Shown: positions 13,298 to 26,369 of the stretch, piece by piece | Layout of the letters: each line of letters opens with the position of its first letter | Position numbering within the stretch: position 1 is the first letter of the stretch | Origin: Unio delphinus | Lineage: Eukaryota > Mollusca > Bivalvia > Unionida > Unionidae | Reading direction: 5' to 3' | Length of the DNA: 64,000 nucleotides | NCBI GenBank assembly: GCA_029339505.1 | Contig: JAQISU010000108.1 | Location: 18,222,501 to 18,286,500 of the forward strand | The notes under the pieces: generated by a model | Databases searched by the model: none | What the model saw: only the letters and a program-made list of their open reading frames with translations | What the model was told of the DNA's origin: nothing | Program-made: the position numbers and the translations under genes

Positions 13298-13350
13298 CGT
13301 ATGTGTGTGTGTGTGCGTGCGTGCGTGCGTGTGTGTGTGGGTGTGTGTGT
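13298..13350. repeat. Compound (GT)n/(GCGT)n microsatellite
   Basis: TGTGTGTG interrupted by GCGTGCGTGCGTG. Confidence 0.9.
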
Positions 13351-13639
13351 GATTATTGAAACTCCAAATTTGTGCTTTGTGGTTTTAAAGCATAGTCAAT
13401 AAAGGAAAATAAAATAGGTTTCCTTTGAAGCCTTGAATACACTTAATAAAGCAAAACAGTTGATAGACTGTGCATTGTCATATATCATCACCACACTGTG
13501 CAAACACATAATCACTAGTACACATGCATTAAATACAAAATACATGAAGTTTATCTATAAAATATATTGGGAAGTGGAATACAGTCTTATCTAGGTGCAG
13601 ATACTTATGTTGCTCTCAATAGTACATTTGATGATTTAA

Positions 13640-14897
13640 AGGTGAAGCAAGTGTCAGTGGTGTTCATCTGTATGAAAGTGTCACTGGTGTTCATTTTGAT
13701 GGAAGTGTCACTGGGGTTGACCTTTGCACTCACTAAAGAATGGATTGTACATGAAGTCCTCTTGTTGATTTTTTCTTGTGACTGAATGATCTTTCTGCAT
13801 ACAAGTTGCTGTGAGTGTCTAATATGTAAACATCACAACAGTATAACTGTGTGAAAGTGTCAATGGTGTTCATCTTAATGCAAGTGTCAATGGTGTTCAT
13901 CTAAATGCAAGTGTCAATGGTGTTCATCTAAATGCAAGTGTCAATGATGTTCATCTTTATGCAAGTATCAATGGTGGTTATTTTAATGCAAGAGTCAATG
14001 GTGTTCATCTTCAAGCAAGTGACAATGGTGTTTATCTTAACACAAGTGTCAATGGTGTTTATCTTTATGCAAGTGTCAGTGTTGGTCATCTTCATGCAAG
14101 TGTCAAAGGTGTTCATCTTTATTCAAGTGGCAATGATATTCATCTTCATGCAAGTGTCATTGGTGGTCATCTTAATGCAAGTGTCAAAGGTGTTAAACTT
14201 TATGCAAGAGTCAATGGTGTTCATGTTCAAGCAAGTGACAATGGTGTTCATCTTCATGCAAGTGTCAATGGTGTTTATCTTCATGCAAGTGTCAATGGTG
14301 TTCATCTTTATGCAAGTGTCAATGATGTTTATCTTTATGCAAGTATCAGTGGTGGTCATCTTTATGCAAGTATCAATGGTGGTCATCTTAATGCAAGATC
14401 CAATGTTGGTCATCTTCATACAAGTGTCAATGGTGGTCATCTTCATGCAAGTGGCAATGATGTTCATCATCATGTAGGAGTCAGTGGTGTTCATCTTATA
14501 TGTCAGTCATTGGTTGTTCATCTCCATGCTTATGTCAATAATGTTCATCTTCATACAGGTGTCAATGGTGTTCATCTTCATGCCAGTGCCAATGATGTTC
14601 ATCTTCATGTAGATGGTGATGATGTTCATCTCATATGGCAGCCATTGGCTGTTCATCTCCATGCATGTGTCAATGATGCTCATATTCATGCAAGTGTCAA
14701 TGGTGTTCATCTTCATGCCAGTGCCAATGATGTTCATCTTCATGTAGATGGTGATGGTGTTCATCTTATATGGCAGCCATTGGCTGTTCATCTCCATGTA
14801 TGTGTCAATGATGCTCATTTTCATGCAAGTGTCAATGGCGTTCATCTTCATGTAGATGTCAATGGTGTTCATCTTATATGGCAGTGTCATTAGTGTT
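13640..14897. repeat. 27-bp minisatellite with a 135-bp higher-order section
   Basis: The unit contains AGTGTCAATGGTGTTCATCT followed by TCATGCA. Two outlying copies lie near 13640-13720 and the main array runs from 13850. At 14508-14887 a five-unit block recurs at exact 135-bp spacing (CATTGGYTGTTCATCTCC at 14508, 14643 and 14778). Open frames on both strands (for example 13932-14477) encode only 9-residue repeats. Confidence 0.95.
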
Positions 14898-15289
14898 CAT
14901 TTTTGCACTCACTGAAGAATACTTAATACTGTTTTACAATCTTATCTGTCCAATGCTACATGTGCTTCATAAAGTCAGTCTCAACAACCAGGAGTTCTAA
15001 AATATATCTTTGCTCAACCCACAGATGGTCAATCCCTTCCTAAGTCAAACATCATACTTCAACACTAATTCAACAATCAAAAAAATTATGTTTGGATAAA
15101 AGCGGATCTTTAATGAAATATTGCTGCTAATCATGAACACAGCAATAATCTTTATTTAAGAGGACTTAAAAATTACATATAAGGTAACCAAGTTTTATTT
15201 CTTTCACATATGTCTCTCTCATTTGCCTAATATTGAATTATTTAAGTTGTTCTACTTCCTGTACTTTAAATATGGAAATTAGCCTAATA

Positions 15290-15290
<1 letters not shown>
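14898..15290. other. No recognisable feature
   Basis: AT-rich spacer between the 27-bp array and a CA tract. Nothing supported. Confidence 0.4.

Positions 15291-15347
<57 letters not shown>
15291..15347. repeat. (CA)n microsatellite
   Basis: About 28 uninterrupted CA dinucleotides. Confidence 0.97.
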
Positions 15348-15350
<3 letters not shown>

Positions 15351-15529
15351 CAGTGCTCAATGGACTTACAACAAAAACTCACCCTTGCTATTGCCAGTCA
15401 TGTGAGTGCTTTCTTATTTCTTTGCCTTCTAATTAACTCTATTCCTAACTAGGCTTGTGTATCCATCCATGAGTAAAGCATATATGATTTTTTTTATGGC
15501 AAACTAAACTTATGATGTGGAAAAAACAT

Positions 15530-15665
15530 TGTCTATGGATAGATGGACAGAAACCTTGTATGTAAATAGATGGATAGACACTTTGTCTATGGATAGTTAG
15601 ACAGACACCTTGTATATGGAAAGACTGAAAAATACCTTGTCTATAAAATAGATTGACAGCTACTG
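15530..15665. repeat. Degenerate repeat of GGATAGA/GACAGACACCTTGT words
   Basis: About four loose copies of a roughly 36-bp unit containing ACCTTGTATATGGA-like words. Confidence 0.6.
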
Positions 15666-16024
15666 CCTTCTATCGAAAGTTTCAAACAAATCAATGAAGA
15701 ATGGAGAGCTTTGTCACCAATCTGAATGCATACACAAGGTTAATTTTTATCACTGTAATATGGAGTAATTTGAATAAAAAGTGTGATAGATATCCAGAAC
15801 ATGAAATAATTACAAATGAGAAAAGAAACAAGAAAATAAAACACAAAATATATGTATGAAGTATATCAAAAATGAGAACTAGGTAAAAGACAGGTATGTA
15901 TATATTTGTAATTATTTTTGAAACATGTCATGATCTGATTCACTTTAGTTGGGAAAAAGACAAGGTAAATTTTTGGATAGATGACAAATTATTGGAAAAC
16001 CAAAAATATATTTTACTGAATCAT
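15666..16024. other. No recognisable feature
   Basis: A-rich spacer, nothing supported. Confidence 0.4.
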
Positions 16025-17500
16025 TGAACATTGTGTTACATATTTATTTGCATGTACAGGAAAAAACAGGACAGTGATTGAATAGTGTTACATATTTAAT
16101 TGGGTATACAGGAAAAAGCAGTACAGTGATTGAATATTGTGTTACATATTTATTTTGGTGTAAAGGAAAAAACAGTGCAGTGCTTAAATATTGTATTACA
16201 TATTTATTTGGGTGTACAGGAAAAACCAGTATAGTGATTGAATATTGTATTACATATTTATTTGGATTTTCAGGATAAAGCAGTACAGTGATTGAATATT
16301 GTAACATATATTTATTTGGGTGTACAGGAAAAACCAGTATAGTGACTGAATTTTGTGTTACTTATTTATTTGGATTTTCAGGATAAAGCAGTAGAGTGAT
16401 TAAATATTGTTACAATATATTTGGGTGTACAGGAATAAGCAGTGCAGTGATTGAATATTGTTACATGTTTATTTGGGTGTACAGGAAACAGCAGTACAGT
16501 GATTGAATATTGTATTGCATATTTATTTGGGTGTACAGGAAAAAGCAGTATAGTGACTGAATATTGTGTTACATATTAATTTGGATTTTCAGGATAAAGC
16601 AGTGCAGTGATTGAATATTGTGTTACAGTATATTTGGGTGTACAGGAAAAAGCAGTACAGTGATTGAATAGTGTTACATATTTATTTGGGTGTACAGGAA
16701 AAAGCAGTACAGTGGTTGCATATTGTGTTACATATTCATTTGGGTGTACATGAAAAAGCTGTACAGTGATTGAATATTAGGTTACATATTTTTGGGTGTA
16801 CAGGAAAAAGCATTACAGTGATTGAATATTGTGCTACATATTTATTTGGGTGTACAGGAAAAAGCAGTACAGTGATTGGATATTATGTTACATATTTATT
16901 TGGGTGTACAGGAAAAAAGCAGTACATTGATTGAATATTATGTTACATATTTATGTTGGTGTACAGGAAAAAGCAGTACAGTGATTGAATATTGTGTTAT
17001 ACATTTTTTGGGTGTACAGGAAAAAGCAGTACAGTGATTGAATATTGTGTTACATATTTATTTGGGTGTACATGAAAAAGCTGTACAGTGATTGAATATT
17101 AGGTTACATATTTTTGGGTGTACAGGAAAAAGCATTACAGTGATTGAATATTGTGCTACATATTTATTTGGGTGTACAGGAAAAAGCAGTACAGTGATTG
17201 GATATTATGTTACATATTTATTTGGGTGTACAGGAAAAAAGCAGTACATTGATTGAATATTATGTTACATATTTATGTTGGTGTACAGGAAAAAGCAGTA
17301 CAGTGATTTAATATTGTGTTATACATTTTTTGGGTGTACAGGAAAAAGCAGTACAGTGATTGAATATTGTGTTACATATTTATGTTGGTGTACAGGAAAA
17401 AGCAGTACAGTGATTGAATATTGTGTTACATATTTATTTGGGTGTACTGGGGAAAGCTGTACAGTGATGGAATATTGTGTTACAATATATTTGTGTACAA
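16025..17500. repeat. 54-bp minisatellite, about 27 copies, with a duplicated 6-unit block
   Basis: The unit contains GATTGAATATTGTGTTACAT, then ATTTATTTGGGTGTACAGG and AAAAAGCAGTACAGT. A block of about 322 bp starting at 16744 is repeated at 17066, carrying the same private variants in the same order: ACATGAAAAAGCTGTAC, ATTAGGTTACATATTTTTGG, GAAAAAAGCAGTACATTG and TTATACATTTTTTGG. This is a recent multi-unit duplication. Confidence 0.95.
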
Positions 17501-18002
17501 TGTATACATGCCATATACATTTATCAGCACCATTTCACATGGAAATAATGAGATATGCTGTACCAACACAACAAAAGTACACCATAAAAGTCACATGGTT
17601 TAATAGTCCTTGTGTAGATAACTGACCTTTGTACAGAAACATTTTCTCTTTTTGTCCTTAGTGACCTTGATATTTTATCTTTTGACTTCTAAACAGATCA
17701 GCTTCAATCTTATCAAAAGTGCAAGCCACCCACAAAATTTGGTGGAGGTCTGTGATGTAGAATTTATGATATTGTGTGGAAACAATGTTTCTTCTTTTGG
17801 TCACATTGATCATTACATTTGACATGTTGACTAAAATAAATCAATATACTTCTTCCTTACCACAAGTGTGAGTCATCCATGTGCAAGACCCACTTTTCTC
17901 TGATCACAATGACCTTGTAGTTCAACTTATGACTCTTCCTTAACCTTAGTTCAAATCCTCAACAAAAATTGTGTCAGGATTTGTGGTTTAGAATTACAGT
18001 TA

Positions 18003-18005
<3 letters not shown>
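17501..18005. other. Unassigned interspersed-repeat-like sequence
   Basis: No gene. The stretch 17630-17990 has repeated 'GACCTTGA...TTTGAC' phrasing. Similar phrasing occurs at 46600-46640, 47090-47110, 55410-55440 and 57720-57900. It reads like an old interspersed element, but I could not define ends. Confidence 0.35.

Positions 18006-18064
<59 letters not shown>
18006..18064. repeat. (ATT)n microsatellite
   Basis: About 19 ATT trinucleotides. Confidence 0.97.
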
Positions 18065-18066
<2 letters not shown>

Positions 18067-18371
18067 ATGCCTTTTTAGATGGAATATTAAAATTAAACAG
18101 AAAGTGATATAAGAAATAAGTGTTACATATAGTGTTGATGTGCTGTGGTGGCCTGTGTAGTAGTGATGTACCAGCAGTTTTATTGGATCAAAATAATACA
18201 ATCCAAGAAAATATCCACATTTGAAATTTCACTATAAATTCAACTTTATTTCCAAGCATGCTATTTTTATGAGCACTTTGTATTTCCAGTGAATTCATAA
18301 CTTTCCAGCCAAAATGAGATACTGGACACATCACTGAGTTTGCATCATGATCTTATAGCACAAATGAATAA

Positions 18372-18912
18372 TTTATAATCTATGCAGTAAGAGTACAAAC
18401 CGAAGGTAAACTTGTTTGGAATAGGAATATTATTGATAATATTCAAAACATCGAAGAATCTACCTGGAATACAGATATTGAACTAAGGAGCGATTTAATT
18501 CACTTCAGAAACATTCATTTGGACTTAAAACCAAGCAGTATATGGTTTCTTGGATGTAAATTTCCATCTATGTTATGGCCTCTCTCTGAAATAGTGAAAC
18601 TATATATCATGCCTGTTGGAAAAGTTATGATATGTAAACTCTGTGGAAAAGAGACTGACGACAGAGTGAAACATCTTATCTTAGGTTGTGAAAAGCTCCT
18701 TGAAGAATGAAACGTCTTCTTTGAGAGGGTGATTGACACTTTATAGGTGAGAGGTTAATTTATTTAATCAAGAAGAAGATATACTATTGGAGACACTTCT
18801 TGGAAGCAGAGTAGATTGCTTGTCGTCTATCGACGATGATGTATGGGATAAACTCATGTTTGTAACGGCAAAAAGCATAACCTCATTTTACAATAAAATG
18901 CATGCCCTACTC
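18372..18912 (+). pseudogene. Non-LTR retrotransposon (LINE) reverse-transcriptase 3'-end remnant
   Basis: An open stretch of about 112 codons (18372-18710) ends in a zinc-knuckle pattern: C-x2-C-x9-H-x4-C within CKLCGKETDDRVKHLILGC. This is the arrangement found in the zf-RVT region downstream of LINE reverse transcriptases. The preceding part has Trp/Leu/Pro-rich phrasing (for example WPLSEIVKLYIMPVG) typical of that region. After a stop the frame is shifted, but a second open piece (about 18775-18912: LLETLLGSRVD, WDKLMFVTAKSITSFY) looks like the C-terminal tail. No catalytic RT domain or ORF1 is present, so this is a dead 5'-truncated copy. The clade is not assignable by eye. A SINE begins within a few bases of its stop. 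Confidence 0.6.
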
Positions 18913-18917
18913 TTAAC

Positions 18918-19118
18918 CAACATGGCAGCCAGTATTAATGGTGGAGGAAGAACCCAGAAAACCCCTGGAAAGAACCACGAACCCATGAGAAGCTATGGGC
19001 AACCTTTCTCACATAACTACATTAGCCGAATCTTAGACTCAAACTCATGCAGACAGAGGTGAGATGGCAGTGATCCATAACGGATAGTGCTTTAGACCAC
19101 TCAGTCACTCAGGGCCCC
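18918..19118 (-). mobile_element. SINE family A, minus strand, 3'-truncated
   Basis: The reverse complement carries the A-box region (GAGTGACTGAGTGGTCTAAA), a B-box-like segment and the body words AGAAAGGTTGCCCATAGCTT and TTCTTCCTCCACCATTAAT. It ends at GCCATG, where it abuts the LINE remnant. Confidence 0.85.
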
Positions 19119-19529
19119 ATTATACAAAAAAGTAAAACAAAGCCCAAATACAAACATTTTTTTTATATTAAGGCCAATGTAAAAAAAATTGGCTAATCAG
19201 TGATCTTTACACCTTGATAAAAGTAACATACTTTTGTTTTTGTTTTAAAGTTAAGTATCTATAACATAGTGCCAGTGGGTGGGTGTACAAATCAAATGAG
19301 GATTAACTGTAATACAATGCCTGTGGGTGGGTGGATGTGCAAATCAAACATGATTATGTTTATTTGCCAACCATCAATATTTGATACTGAAGTAGCTAAA
19401 TGATACTTGTTAACATTAAACATGGCTAGAACAGTTACTACTAACATTAATGCTGACAAAGGCCAGCAAAACAACAATCATCTCATATTTACCAGCTTGT
19501 AACTGTATCAGATCAGGCACATTTAAAAA
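19119..19529. other. No recognisable feature
   Basis: AT-rich. A GTGGGTGGGTG motif occurs twice (19274-19286 and 19322-19336), indicating a small local duplication of about 50 bp. Confidence 0.4.
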
Positions 19530-19680
19530 AAAATACAAATACATGTACATGTAAATAAGATTAATTTACATGAAAATACAAATACATGTATCAAATCATG
19601 TTATTTTTAAAAAAAATATAAATACATATATCAAATCAAGTAATTTATTTAAAAATACAAGCACTTGTGCTGAACCAAAA
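19530..19680. repeat. Degenerate repeat of about 60 bp (AAAATACAAATACATGTA)
   Basis: Three diverged copies containing AAATACAAATACATGTA and ATCAAATCAAGTAATTTAT-type words. Confidence 0.65.
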
Positions 19681-20957
<1,277 letters not shown>

Positions 20958-21368
20958 TAAATATATAGTCATATCATTATTAATTTAAAATATAAAAAGA
21001 CAAAACTTCTATAGATCAGAAACCATAATAGCCATCATTCTCTTGCAGTATTGATTGGCCAAGGGGTCTACATTTGGCATAAGTTGTAATTTACTGAAAT
21101 TTGTACCTACAAATTAGCATCAACCAGAATGACTGCATTGATAATGAAATGGATCCAAAATGGTAGTTAGATATGCATGCATATGTCTGTAAGTATTGTA
21201 CATGTATAGGTACTTCTAGCTATTAATTTTACTTACAATTCTTACTTTTACATTTAGTGTATGCTCATTTACATACCCAAAACAAATATAATAATACATC
21301 CAAAATAACATGCCTAAATCAGCCATTCTTTAACCTGGCTTTCTCTGAAGCCTAACCAGATAATTTGG
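20958..21368. other. No recognisable feature
   Basis: AT-rich spacer between the candidate MITE and a three-copy repeat. Confidence 0.4.
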
Positions 21369-21500
21369 CCCCAATAAGTACAGTGTAATTAATTAACCAA
21401 TTAACTAATTAACCCCAATAAGTACAGTGTAATTAATTAACCAATTAACTAATTAACCCCAATAAGTACAGTGTAATTAATTAACCAATTAACTAATTAA
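21369..21500. repeat. 44-bp tandem repeat, 3 identical copies
   Basis: Copies start at 21369, 21413 and 21457 (CCCCAATAAGTACAGTGTAA, then TTAATTAACCAATTAACTAA). They look identical, so the triplication is recent. Confidence 0.95.
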
Positions 21501-21984
21501 CCTCTATAAAGTGAACATTTCTAAAACCAAACAAATCTGCTGGTCACAACAGGGTCCAACAGGGTCCACTTTACTGGAGTTTAACTGTATATAGTATTTT
21601 ATGTTCCAATGGTCACAAGGGGACAGGACAACTTAATTTAAAATCCATTATCTTTCATGTTCAACATATTTGCTGATCACCTATTTAGGGCCCTGTTGTG
21701 ATCATAAGCTGTGAAAATAGCAGGGATCCATATAAACACTTTAAAACTTATCATCAGTGAGGGCTAGGTTAACCTGCATTATACATCTGGTATATACATC
21801 CATCATATGGTAAAAATAGGCTGAGTAATTTCACACAAGTACAAAAGAAAAGAAAATCCATTTTATTTACGTGCTTGTCAAACATGTCAAAAATTCATTA
21901 CTCGCTTCAAATAATTGCCTTTCATTTAGAATAAATGACTTTTCAGGTCCAAAATCTTAGGTGGTCTTGGGTATATTTATATAT
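21501..21984. other. No recognisable feature
   Basis: Includes the phrase CAACAGGGTCCAACAGGGTCC (a 10-bp duplication near 21547). Otherwise AT-rich spacer. Confidence 0.4.
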
Positions 21985-22395
21985 ATTAAAACCATTATAG
22001 ATATAATTAGACCAATATTTCTATATTGAAAACATTATGAATATAATGAGACCAATATTTCTATATTAAAAACATGAATATAATGAGACCAATATTTCTA
22101 TATTAAAAACATTATGAATATAATAAGACCATAATTTTTATATTAAAAACATTATGGATATAATTAGACCAATATTTCTATATTAAAAACATTATGAATA
22201 TAATAAGACCATAATTTTTATATTAAAACATTATGGATATAATTAGACCAATATTTCTATATTAAAAACATGAATATAATGAGACCAATATTGCTATATT
22301 AAAAACATTATGAATAATTTCTATATTAAAAACATTTTGAATATAATGAGACCAATATTTCTATATTAAAAACATTATAGATATAATGAGACCAA
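21985..22395. repeat. Minisatellite of about 40 bp (ATATTTCTATATTAAAAACA)
   Basis: About ten copies joined with TTATGAATATAATGAGACCA. Length variants come from loss of a few bases in the TTATGAATA segment. Confidence 0.9.
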
Positions 22396-22429
22396 AGAAA
22401 TCCAAATCACATTTTATATCCAAATGTTC

Positions 22430-23650
22430 TGAATCTGATAAGACCAAGGGGTCCCAAATTACTTACTGTTTTTGATTTGATAAAGACCAAGGGGCCCCAA
22501 ATTACTTACTGTTTTTGATTTGATAAAGACCAAGGGGCCCCAAATTACTTACTGTTATTTGATTTGATATAGACAAAGGGGCCCCAAATTACTTACTATT
22601 ATTTGATTTGATAGAGACCAAGGGGCTTCAAAATTACTTACTGTTTTTTTTATTTGATATAAACAAAGGGGCCCAAATTACTTACTGTTTTTGTATTTGA
22701 TATAGACCAAGGGGCCCCAAATTACTTACTGTTATTTGATTTGATATAGAGCAAGGGGCCCCAAATTACTTACTGTTTTTTGGATTTGATATAGACCAAG
22801 GGGCCCAAATTACTTACTGTTATTTGATTTGATATAGACCAAGGGGCCCCAAATTACTGTTATTTGATTTGATATAGACCAAGGGGCTTCAAAATTACTT
22901 ACTGTTTTTTTTTATTTGATATAAACAAAGGGGCCTAAATTACTTACTGTTTTTGTATTTGATATAGACCAAGGGGCCCCAAATTACTTACTGTTATTTG
23001 ATTTGATATAGAGCAAGGGGCCCCAAATTACTTACTGTTTTTTTATTTGATATAGACCAAGGGGCCCAAATTACTTACTGTTATCTGATTTGATATAGAC
23101 CAAGGGGCCCCAAATTACTGTTATTTGATTTGATATAGACCAAGGGGCCCCAAAATTACTTACTCCTATTTGATTTGATATAGACAAAGGGGCCCAAATT
23201 ACTTACTGTTTTTTGCTTTGATATAGACCAAGGGACCCAATTTACTTACTGTTATTTGATTTGATATAGACCAAGGAGCCCCAAATAACTTACTGTTATT
23301 TGATCTGATATAGACCATGGGGCCCAAATTACTTACTGTTATTTGATTTGATATAGACCAAGGGTAATTACTTATTGTTTTTTTATTTGATATAGACCAA
23401 GGGGCCCCAAATTATTTACTGTTTTTTTTATTTCATACAGAGCAAGGGGCCCAAATTACTTACTGTTATTTGATTTGATATAGACCAAGGGGCCCCAAAT
23501 TACTTACTGTTTTTTATTTGATATAGACAAAGGGACTCCAAATTACTGTTATCTAATTTGATGTACACAAAGGGCCCCAAAATTACTGTTCATCTGATGA
23601 AGACCAAGGGCTCCCAAATTACTTAATATTACTTGGTTTGATCAAGACCA
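22430..23650. repeat. Minisatellite of about 44 bp (GACCAAGGGGCCCCAAATTA)
   Basis: About 27 copies, each pairing GGGGCCCC with CTTACTGTTATTTGATTTGA. The junction with the preceding array shares the word AGACCAA, so one array may have seeded the other. A block around 22610-22850 is echoed at 22870-23110 with the same variants (GGGGCTTCAAAATTACTTAC, ATATAAACAAAGGGGCC, TATAGAGCAAGGGGCC). Confidence 0.93.
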
Positions 23651-24199
23651 TTGAGCCCTAAATTAGACATTACATCTAAATGTTTTGATTCTATGAAGAT
23701 AAAGGATCCCAAATCACATATATATTATATACACTTTTTCTGGATATAATGAAGACCAAAAATCCTATACTATATATAGTTATAGCAAATACCAAGGGAC
23801 CCAAATCACATGTTATGATATCCAAATTTATAAAACTAAGCATCTGAGATGACAATTCTTTTATTAAAAAAAGTGACCAAGGGAACCAAAATAACTTGAC
23901 CGATACTGCTATCTACATTTAATATGTATTGCTGATATTTATAATTGTATTTTGGACTTGACTTTGTCTAAAATCAGGATCAATGTCTACCTGACCAATA
24001 ATTCTTCTTTGGTAAACAAAAATAATACATGGTTCATATTTCACTATGATTATAGGTTAAATATCAGGATTATTATCTTAATCTGAGTCAAGGATATTCT
24101 TTTATTATAATTTTAGTACCAGATTTTATCTTGTAAACAACCCAGAGTGTTCTAGAATGGAAACTTTTACTAAATAAGATAGTATATTTTCATAAAATG
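23651..24199. other. No recognisable feature
   Basis: AT-rich. It begins with decayed copies of the preceding repeat (GACCAAGGGA words until about 23885), then unique sequence. Confidence 0.4.
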
Positions 24200-24277
24200 C
24201 TAATTTAATGACCTAGGTCAAGGCGAGGATGATCTTGACTAATTTAATGACCTAGGTCAAGGCGATGATGATCTTGA
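24200..24277. repeat. 39-bp direct duplication
   Basis: TAATTTAATGACCTAGGTCA plus AGGCGAGGATGATCTTGAC is repeated once with one change (GAGGATG versus GATGATG). GACCTAGGTC is a perfect 10-bp palindrome. Confidence 0.9.
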
Positions 24278-24404
24278 CTAATTATTAATGCTGCTTGAAT
24301 ATATTGTAGCAGAATCAATTGTAGTGATGGGAGGGTGTTCATATTTTGATTTAGGTTAGAATTATTTATATAAATTATTATTCACTTGAAATATGTATAT
24401 ATAT

Positions 24405-25775
24405 TTAAAGCATTTGGCCTTAAAATCTGCCTTATAGACAGATACAAGAGCATTTGGCCTTAACATCTGCCTTATAGACAGATACAAGAGCATTTGGCCA
24501 TAAAATCTTCCTTATAGACAGATACAAGAGCATTTGGCCTTAAAATCTGCCATATAGACAGATGCAAGAGCATTTGGCCATAAAATCTGCCATATAGACA
24601 GATACAGGAGCATTTGGCCATAAAATCTGCCTTATATACAGATACAAGAGCATTTGGCCATAAAATCTGCCTTATAGACAGATAAAAGAGCATTTGGCCA
24701 TAAAATCTGCCTTACAGACAGATGCAAGAACATTTGGCCATAAAATCTGCCTTATAGACAGATACAAGAGCATTTGGCCTTAAATCTGCCTTATAGACAG
24801 ATACAAGAGCATTTGGTCATAAAATTTGCCTTATAGACAGATACAAGAGAATTGGGTCATAACATCTGCCTTATAGACAGATACAAGAGCATTTGGTCAT
24901 AACATCTGCCTTATTGACAGATACAAGAGCATTTGGTCATAAAATCTGCCTTATAGACAGATACAAGAGAATTGGCCATAAAATCTGCCTTATAGACAGA
25001 TACAAGAGCTTTTGGCCATAAAATCTGCCTTTTAAACAGATACAAGAGCATTAGGCCATAGAATCTGCCTTATAGACAGACACAAGAGCTTTTGGCCATA
25101 AAATCTGCCTTATAGACAGATACAAGAGCATTTGGTCATAAAATCTGCCTTATAGACAGATACAAGAGAATTGGCCATAAAATCTGCCTTATAGACAGAT
25201 ACAAGAGCTTTTGGCCATAAAATCTGCCTTTTAAACAGATACAAGAGCATTAGGCCATAGAATCTGCCTTATAGACAGATACAAGAGCATTTGGTCATAA
25301 CATCTGCCTTATTGACAGATACAAGAGCATTTGGTCATAAAATCTGCCTTATAGACAGATACAAGAGAATTGGCCATAAAATCTGCCTTATAGACAGATA
25401 CAAGAGCTTTTGGCCATAAAATCTGCCTTTTAAACAGATACAAGAGCATTAGGCCATAGAATCTGCCTTATAGACAGACACAAGAGCTTTTGGCCATAAA
25501 ATCTGCCTTATAGACAGATACAAGAGCATTTGGTCATAAAATCTGCCTTATAGACAGATACAAGAGAATTGGCCATAAAATCTGCCTTATAGACAGATAC
25601 AAGAGCTTTTGGCCATAAAATCTGCCTTATAGACAGATACAAGAGCATTTGGCATTCAAAATATGCCTTTATTGACAGATACAAGAACATTTGGCCATAA
25701 AATCTGCCTTATAGACAGATACAAGTGCATTTGGCCATATAATACGCCTTACAGACAGGTACAAGAGAATTTCAG
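24405..25775. repeat. 40-bp minisatellite, about 34 copies, with higher-order blocks
   Basis: The unit is CATTTGGCCATAAAATCTGC followed by CTTATAGACAGATACAAGAG. It contains the interrupted inverted repeat TCTGCCTTATAGACAGA. A multi-unit block marked by GAATTGGCCATA, GAGCTTTTGGCC, CTTTTAAACAG and GCATTAGGCCATAG recurs near 24965, 25165 and 25365 (about 200 bp, five units). Confidence 0.95.
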
Positions 25776-26189
25776 AATAACATCTGGAACAGTGTGATGC
25801 TGTTTGCATAAATGTCCTCCTATGTTGTTGACTGCATGTTAAAAAAATAATTGTTTCAACCTTTTTTTCTCCTGTTTTTATCCATTCATCCATATTTTAT
25901 GGCATATCAGCTTCATTAGTTAAATTCTGCTGAATATTTTCTTAGAGTTTAAAAATGATTTATGCTTTTAGAAATGGCCACCATCTTTGATCTCAGATTA
26001 ACATGGTTTTAATAACTATGAATGCCTTTCAAACTGGAATGCTTTAATTCTGTGAAATTTCATCATAAATGATAAATGATCATTTGTTTGAAAGTTTTTC
26101 CACAATCTGGGATGATCTGGGTGGGTAATGCTCTGACTGGATTGTGAGTTCAATGCTCAAACAATGAAGTCAGCATGAATGGATCTACA
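25776..26189. other. No recognisable feature
   Basis: AT-rich spacer between two arrays. No gene recognised. Confidence 0.4.
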
Positions 26190-26345
26190 GCACAAAACCA
26201 ATATAATTCCCAAAACACTCCACAGCAATATAATTCCCCAAAACAATCCACTACAATATAATTTCCAAAACAATCCACGGCAATATAATTCCCAAAACAA
26301 TCCACGGCAATATAATTCCCAAAACAATTCACTGCAATAAAATTC
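26190..26345. repeat. 28-bp minisatellite, about 5 copies
   Basis: The unit contains AATATAATTCCCAAAACAAT and CCACGGC. Confidence 0.9.
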
Positions 26346-26369
26346 CAAGTAGAAATCTCTGTATAAATG

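Noticed and set aside
13932..14893. Open frames with His- or Met-rich 9-residue repeats, suggestive of a metal-binding repeat protein
   Set aside because: Opposite-strand frames are equally open and substitutions do not favour synonymous sites by eye. It is a 27-bp minisatellite.
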